The translations under genes were made by a program, and so were the position numbers. Below are positions 59,658-64,000 of a stretch of 64,000 bases of DNA, one piece after another. Position 1 is the first letter of the stretch. Each line of letters begins with the position of its first letter. The notes under the pieces were generated by a model, which did no database searches, was not told where the DNA came from, and saw only the letters and a program-made list of their open reading frames with translations. The stretch comes from Oscillospiraceae bacterium (GTDB lineage: Bacteria; Bacillota; Clostridia; Oscillospirales; Ruminococcaceae). The stretch covers positions 91,195 through 155,194 of the forward strand of contig JAIHAL010000007.1 of assembly GCA_020054675.1 (NCBI GenBank), given 5' to 3'.

Positions 59658-60662
59658 TCACATTTTCTGAATGCTTGTCAAAGTAAGCGCTATTTCTCCA
59701 ATAAGCGCAATAATTACCGGTACAGAAGTAATAAATATAGGAAAAGTTCTTCCCTTGGTTTGTTCTGAAACGGCAGGCAAACTTATTTTTTTGCGGTTTG
59801 CAATTATTATCGCAATAGCGCATGAAACAAAGACGAGCGCAAGCAAAATGAAAACAATTCCGGCGGCGGTTTCAGACTTTGAAGCAATTCCTTCCTGTAT
59901 AATACCATTTGCGTTCAACACAAAATGAATAATTATTCCGGGGATTATCGAGCCGGACTTGTAAGCGGCATATCCAAGCGCAATTCCTATAAGGAATGCA
60001 TTAACCGCTTGAGGTATGTTTTGATGGAAAATCCCAAACAGAGCCGCGGATGCAATTATTCCAAACTTAGGGCTTACTTTTGAAAGAGCGCGCAGCATAA
60101 GCCCCCTGAAAATCATCTCCTCAAAAATAGGAGCCGATACACAGGCAAGTATGTAAATCATAAAATTAGTTGCAGGGTCCGGTTTTGCGGAAATGTCAAT
60201 GGTAGTAAAATTAACCCCCGCCTGTTTGCCAAGCTCAATGATAAGGCTTCCGAAGGCGCTACCCGCAACCTGAAGCGCAAGAGAAATCACCAGCATTGAA
60301 AGCAGGAATTTCCCATTCCAATCCCCTCTTTGAAAAAACGCTCCCGGTCTTACTTTAAGCATTGCGCAGCCGACAAAATAAACTATTGGGTATGCAACAA
60401 CAGCTATTATAATATTTTCAAGCACAGCTCCAAACGTCATTTCATTTGGAGAGCTTATCATTTCCTGATAAATCCACGCAAGGGTATCCGGATAAAACAC
60501 GCCGAGCATTTTATATACAAGAGTTATTATTACAGCCAAAATCAGTGTTAGAGCAAGATGCATCAGCAAAATCCATCCGGCCTTGCTGTAATCTTTTTTA
60601 ATCCATTTGCGTTCTTCTTTGGAAGGCTTTTGCGGCAAAACCTGAACAGTATCAAAATCCAT
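59658..60662 (-). CDS. CPBP-family intramembrane metalloprotease
   Basis: 334 residues, about eight membrane segments. The CPBP motifs are intact: FEEMIFRGLMLR (EExxxR), FGIFHQN and IIIHFVLNANG. Type-II CAAX-protease-like enzymes in bacteria are implicated in bacteriocin self-immunity or peptide processing. It overlaps the upstream permease gene by 11 nt and is the last gene of a GntR/ABC operon, suggesting a role with that exporter. Confidence 0.88.
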   Translation of the reverse strand: MDFDTVQVLPQKPSKEERKWIKKDYSKAGWILLMHLALTLILAVIITLVYKMLGVFYPDTLAWIYQEMISSPNEMTFGAVLENIIIAVVAYPIVYFVGCAMLKVRPGAFFQRGDWNGKFLLSMLVISLALQVAGSAFGSLIIELGKQAGVNFTTIDISAKPDPATNFMIYILACVSAPIFEEMIFRGLMLRALSKVSPKFGIIASAALFGIFHQNIPQAVNAFLIGIALGYAAYKSGSIIPGIIIHFVLNANGIIQEGIASKSETAAGIVFILLALVFVSCAIAIIIANRKKISLPAVSEQTKGRTFPIFITSVPVIIALIGEIALTLTSIQKM

Positions 60663-61314
60663 TTTTTGTTCCTCTCATCTTAATTAAAGTTTTTTTAAGC
60701 ATTTTTTGCCTTATAAAAATCAAAGTCGGCAAAAAAAGAGCAATAAATATTAAAATAATTATAACAAACCAGCGTTCTTTGTCAAGCATATCAAAAGCAA
60801 TATATTGCAAAACCGAAATTACCAGAAGAACAAGGTACAGTATAAGCGGCGCCGGAGAAAGCTTCCATCCAAACATTGCTGTGTCCGCAAGGGCAAAGCG
60901 GGTGTATGAGCATATGCATATATATCCCATCGCACAACAAAAGAGAATCCTTACAACCAAATCCAAAAACAATATGGCACTGCCCGCGACAATGGAAATA
61001 ATTCCCGAACAAAGAAAAAGTGTTATGCAAATTATATCAAATGAAAAAAATATTATCCCTGCCATATTTTCAGCTTTTATGGGAAGAAATGACGCCACAA
61101 GATAGTTTTTCCCGCTAAAATGGTTGATGGCCAAAGAAGGCCCGAAAAATGCGGCAAGCGGCAATATGCTTATCGAAGCTCCGCTTAAAAAATCGCTTTT
61201 TGTTAAAAAGGAAATCCCTAAAAAACATGAAAGAAATATTGCAATAAAAATGTTTTTCCTTACCGCTCCAAAAGCGGTTTCAGCAATTTTCAAGTCGCCA
61301 AAAAATTCACGCAT
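60652..61314 (-). CDS. ABC-2-type permease-like membrane protein
   Basis: 220 residues, six hydrophobic segments. The N-terminal soluble segment (MREFFGDLKIAETAFGAVRKN) and topology resemble integral subunits of GntR-linked ABC exporters. Overlaps the upstream permease by 8 nt and the CPBP gene by 11 nt. No specific substrate is evident. Confidence 0.7.
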   Translation of the reverse strand: MREFFGDLKIAETAFGAVRKNIFIAIFLSCFLGISFLTKSDFLSGASISILPLAAFFGPSLAINHFSGKNYLVASFLPIKAENMAGIIFFSFDIICITLFLCSGIISIVAGSAILFLDLVVRILFCCAMGYICICSYTRFALADTAMFGWKLSPAPLILYLVLLVISVLQYIAFDMLDKERWFVIIILIFIALFLPTLIFIRQKMLKKTLIKMRGTKNGF

Positions 61315-62053
61315 TGTACCATGCCCCCTTTTTGCAAACCTTTAAAAGAATCCACACCGCAAGCGCTGAAAGCGGAACAGGTGAAAGCAGCAGCAAAAAT
61401 CCCGCAGGCGAGCAAAGCGGAGACAATTTTTCTGCAAAAGTTATTTGCCCTTCAAAAAATCCCATAAGAAATATTCCCGCAATAAAAAGCACAAAGCTTA
61501 AAACATAAATCCCATTAACTGCTTTCCATGCATGCTTTTTGCAGAAAGCTCCAACCAAAAAGGCGCAAAGGAAAAAAACATAAGCCACACAGCTTAAAAT
61601 TGATGCTAAAACAACAAGGCCCTTATTTTTTTCCCCTATTTCAAAAAATAAGCTCACTGCATAGTAAACTCCGCTTATAAGGGTTGACAGCAAAAAAATC
61701 TGCCAAAAAGAAATAAGTCCTGCAATTATGAAATCGGAAAATTCAAAAGGCAAATGAAAAAAATAATTGCGTATGTCTTCAATTCTTTGATTTGACTGCC
61801 CGATACCATTTTTTAATATAATAAAACCGTCAAATATAAAAGTTATTATTAAAAAAAACTGGAGCTGTATTAAAAAGACAATGCTGCTGCCAAAATCATC
61901 AGAAGAATCTTTGCCTAATAAAAAACCTATAAACACCATTGCCATTCCGATAAACATAAGAATAATTCCGCCGTAGAAAATATATTTCCGTTTTCCTAAA
62001 ATATCCTGCCTCATTATTCTGTTTGCCTTTAACAGCAACAAAGCGTTTTTCAT
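61307..62053 (-). CDS. ABC transporter permease-like membrane protein
   Basis: 248 residues, six hydrophobic segments, no long extracellular domain. ATG 62053 has GGAGGAG upstream and overlaps the ATPase stop by 4 nt. Forms the exporter with the adjacent ATPase and second permease. Confidence 0.78.
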   Translation of the reverse strand: MKNALLLLKANRIMRQDILGKRKYIFYGGIILMFIGMAMVFIGFLLGKDSSDDFGSSIVFLIQLQFFLIITFIFDGFIILKNGIGQSNQRIEDIRNYFFHLPFEFSDFIIAGLISFWQIFLLSTLISGVYYAVSLFFEIGEKNKGLVVLASILSCVAYVFFLCAFLVGAFCKKHAWKAVNGIYVLSFVLFIAGIFLMGFFEGQITFAEKLSPLCSPAGFLLLLSPVPLSALAVWILLKVCKKGAWYNA

Positions 62054-62919
62054 GCTTTTCTCCTCCTTTCGCGCCTGCCCCAAATGCTGAAAGTGAGTAT
62101 GTTTTCAAGGTTTGGGGTATGCACCGCCACTCCGGGGAAAAGCTTTAGTTTTTCCCTTAAAACAAGGGCATCAAATGTCATTTCGCCCTTTCTCACTCCG
62201 ACAAGCTCATATTCTTTTCCGCGCAAATCATCAATAGAACCGGAAATAAGGGCATATTTTTCTTCAAGGATGTCAAGAGGCTCGCTTTCTGCAATTTCGC
62301 CGTCAATTATCAGCGTTATGTAGTCCGCCGCCTTGTCAAGGTCACTTGTTATATGGCTTGAAATAAGCACCGAACGCTCGCCGTCGGCTACAAAATCCCT
62401 TAAAATGTCAAGCAGTTCAATTCTTGCCACAGGGTCAAGCCCAGCCGCAGGCTCATCAAGCAGCAAAAGCTCCGGCCTTCTTGCAAATGCAAGGGCAAGC
62501 ATTGCTTTCATTTTCATTCCCTTTGAAAAATCCGTCAGCTTTTTCTTTAAAGGCAAATCCCAAAGCTCCACATATTTTTTAAAAAGCTCTTCATCCCAAT
62601 TTTTGAATATTTTTGCATAAGCCTTTGCGTGAGCGCCAAGCGTGCTGCCTATGCAAAGGCAGTCCTCATCCGCGGCATAGCCGATTCTTTGCTTTATCTC
62701 CCTTTCGTTTTGGATGTTGTCCAAGCCGAAAACCTTTATTTCTCCGCCGTCCCTTTCAAAAGCATTAAGGATAAGCTTCATAGTGGTTGTTTTCCCCGCG
62801 CCGTTTTCGCCTATAAACCCCATTATGCTGCCTTTTTCAACCTTAAAGCTTATATTTGAAAGCGAAAATCCGTCAAATTTTTTTGAAAGGTTTGAAATTT
62901 CAAGTGCCATGTTATCCAT
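62050..62919 (-). CDS. ABC transporter ATPase (YtrB/YxlF-like)
   Basis: 289 residues. Walker A GENGAGKTT, signature FSKGMKMK (variant of LSGGQ), Walker B LLLDEP and H-loop SSHIT are present, followed by an about 80-residue C-terminal extension. ATG 62919 has GGGGGAG upstream; it overlaps the GntR stop by 8 nt. Family often exports or senses antibiotics or antimicrobial peptides. Confidence 0.92.
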   Translation of the reverse strand: MDNMALEISNLSKKFDGFSLSNISFKVEKGSIMGFIGENGAGKTTTMKLILNAFERDGGEIKVFGLDNIQNEREIKQRIGYAADEDCLCIGSTLGAHAKAYAKIFKNWDEELFKKYVELWDLPLKKKLTDFSKGMKMKAMLALAFARRPELLLLDEPAAGLDPVARIELLDILRDFVADGERSVLISSHITSDLDKAADYITLIIDGEIAESEPLDILEEKYALISGSIDDLRGKEYELVGVRKGEMTFDALVLREKLKLFPGVAVHTPNLENILTFSIWGRRERRRKA

Positions 62920-63298
62920 TTTGTTCTTCTCCCCCATATGTTTCGTTAAGCTTTTGTTCTATTTCATATTTTTTTATTCCCGCGGACTTCATTTCGGAAA
63001 ATGTTTGAGAAAGCGCATCAAGCATTTGCATTTTTTTGGATTCCCTTGCCTTGTCAAGGCTTTCAAGCCTCACAAACGTTCCTTTCCCAGAAACAGTATA
63101 AACAAACCCCGCAAGTTCAAGCTCAAAATAAGCCCTTTTTGTGGTTATCATGCTTACATTCAAATCCTTTGCAAGCTGTCTTACTGAAGGAAGCGCTTCA
63201 TTGCTTTTCAACTCCCCGTTTAAAATGCTTTTTATTATACTGTCTTTAATTTGCTCATACATAGGCTTATCGCTGTCATAGCTTATATTTATCTTCAC
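62912..63298 (-). CDS. GntR-family regulator, YtrA subfamily
   Basis: 128 residues: winged helix (MYEQIKDSIIKSILNGELKSNEALPSVRQLAKDLNVSMITTKRAYFELELAGFVY) and a short C-terminal dimer helix pair, the size of the YtrA subfamily, which usually represses its own ABC operon. GTG start with AAAGGAGGGG about 11 nt upstream. A dyad overlaps its promoter. Confidence 0.93.
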   Translation of the reverse strand: MKINISYDSDKPMYEQIKDSIIKSILNGELKSNEALPSVRQLAKDLNVSMITTKRAYFELELAGFVYTVSGKGTFVRLESLDKARESKKMQMLDALSQTFSEMKSAGIKKYEIEQKLNETYGGEEQNG

Positions 63299-63322
63299 TT
63301 TTCAGGCGCCCCTCCTTTGCTG

Positions 63323-63341
63323 TGTATATCATATATATACA
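63323..63341. promoter_or_regulatory. YtrA-type operator candidate
   Basis: TGTATAT-N5-ATATACA dyad overlapping the -10 region and start of the GntR/ABC operon promoter, suggesting autorepression. Confidence 0.7.
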
Positions 63342-63367
63342 GTATCACAGATTTTTTATTTTGTCAA
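63339..63367 (-). promoter_or_regulatory. Promoter of the GntR/ABC operon
   Basis: Minus strand: TTGACA (63362-63367), 17-bp spacer, TACTGT (63339-63344). Confidence 0.72.
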
Positions 63368-63377
63368 GTAGCAGTTG

Positions 63378-64000
63378 GCAAAATAATTGTTAGTCATTAG
63401 TTTTTGTCCTTTTACTTTTTTATAGGGGGGGGATTCCATCCCCCCCTCTTAATTTTTAAAGATAATCAAATTTTTTGGCCCCCTGCCTACTTTTCTTCAC
63501 CAGCGAAGAAAAGTAGGCAAAAGACGCCGCCCTGCGGGGCTTTTTATGCGTCCTCGTCCGCCTACCCGCCGGCAACGGACCTGCTTTTCGCCTCGGTGCT
63601 CACCACTCCAATTTTACTACGAAAAGCAGGTCTTTTTATTTTGCTTGCCTTAATAACTGCATCAGCAGAAAATCTTTTCTTATTAAGGTGGGGTACTTTT
63701 TATTCTAACTTCTAACCTCTAATTTCTAACTTCTAAACAGCAGGTCTTTTTATTTTGCTTGTCTTAATAACTTTATTTAGCGGAAAGTCTTTTCTTATTA
63801 AGTGAAATAAGGTGCTTTCCAAGGTCCGTAAATGCTATTCTTTTTTGCCTTTAACTTGGTAAGACATGGCATCTTCAAGTAAAGCAGCCGAGCTTTGTCG
63901 AGCAGGGCGCAAGCGATAGCGTGGCGCCCGTTGCCGAAAAGCCGGCGGAATAAGACTAAAATTTAGGCGCTTTTTGGTGACTTTTTGTCGCCGGACAAAA
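63378..64000 (-). repeat. Composite palindromic repeat, copy R6 (runs off the window)
   Basis: Inverted relative to R1. GCCTACTTTTCTTC/GAAGAAAAGTAGGC hairpin (about 63485-63518), GACCTGCTTTTCG/CGAAAAGCAGGTC (about 63579-63633), then an approximately 50-bp segment (CTTAATAACTnnATCAGC..CTTTTCTTATTAAG) repeated a second time on the far side of a heptad array (63695-63737), and GGGCGC/GCGCCC (about 63905-63929). The window ends inside the GTGACTTTTTGTC hairpin. Confidence 0.88.

Overview
The window looks like a chromosomal segment from an anaerobic, fibre-degrading Clostridia member (Oscillospiraceae/Ruminococcaceae-like, gut or rumen type). This is inferred from the gene content: intracellular GH94, GH26 and GH9 enzymes, CUT1 sugar transporters, an [FeFe]-hydrogenase, several radical-SAM enzymes, a 2-hydroxyacyl-CoA-dehydratase-type activase and ECF vitamin transporters. 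AGGAGG-type ribosome sites, frequent TTG/GTG starts and many sigma-A promoters with 17-bp spacers agree with this. No rRNA, complete prophage, insertion sequence, CRISPR array or replication origin was seen.

Layout. 1-8 kb: an acetyl esterase (5' end outside the window), a CheY/CheC/diguanylate cyclase operon, a ZIP metal transporter, and cellobiose phosphorylase under three LacI-type operators, followed by a mutarotase-like gene and a TatD-linked radical SAM gene. 8.9-11.9 kb: an ECF S-component, pyruvate kinase, and a TPP riboswitch controlling thiT. 11.9-27.2 kb: a large minus-strand glycan locus with a LacI regulator, two binding proteins, four CUT1 permeases, and three accessory envelope proteins (NHL-TPR, YIP1, DUF5696), ending in a GH26 mannanase. 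No transporter ATPase is present, so a shared one elsewhere is likely. 28-33.9 kb: an Rrf2 regulator facing an operon of an unknown protein, GH9, a MNT/HEPN pair and deoD, then aspartokinase. 34.5-43 kb: CapA lipoprotein and a compact eight-gene phage head/packaging cassette with an orphan FeoA. 43-47.4 kb: the acyl-CoA dehydratase activase and two TrkA-type proteins. 48.4-55 kb: an AraC regulator, a glycolipid glycosyltransferase/flippase trio, tyrA, an Lrp regulator and an AIM24 protein. 55.4-63.3 kb: [FeFe]-hydrogenase, tRNA-Gly(CCC), a radical SAM protein, two CPBP-family membrane proteins (one degenerate), tadA, and a GntR/ABC operon.

The most unusual feature is a family of about 600-900-bp non-coding composite repeats at six places (about 8.0, 27.4, 33.9, 47.5, 55.0 and 63.4 kb, both orientations). 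They are made of nested hairpins with compensatory base changes between copies. They are bordered or interrupted by arrays of the heptanucleotide TTAGNNN, whose 7-nt period puts stop codons in all six frames. In three places the array supplies the stop codon of the neighbouring gene, and two copies share a -35 promoter box at the right edge. The second unusual item is the phage cassette: terminase, portal, capsid, protease-like, connector-like and hub-like genes are all open, but no tail tube, tape measure, lysis or integrase genes are present.
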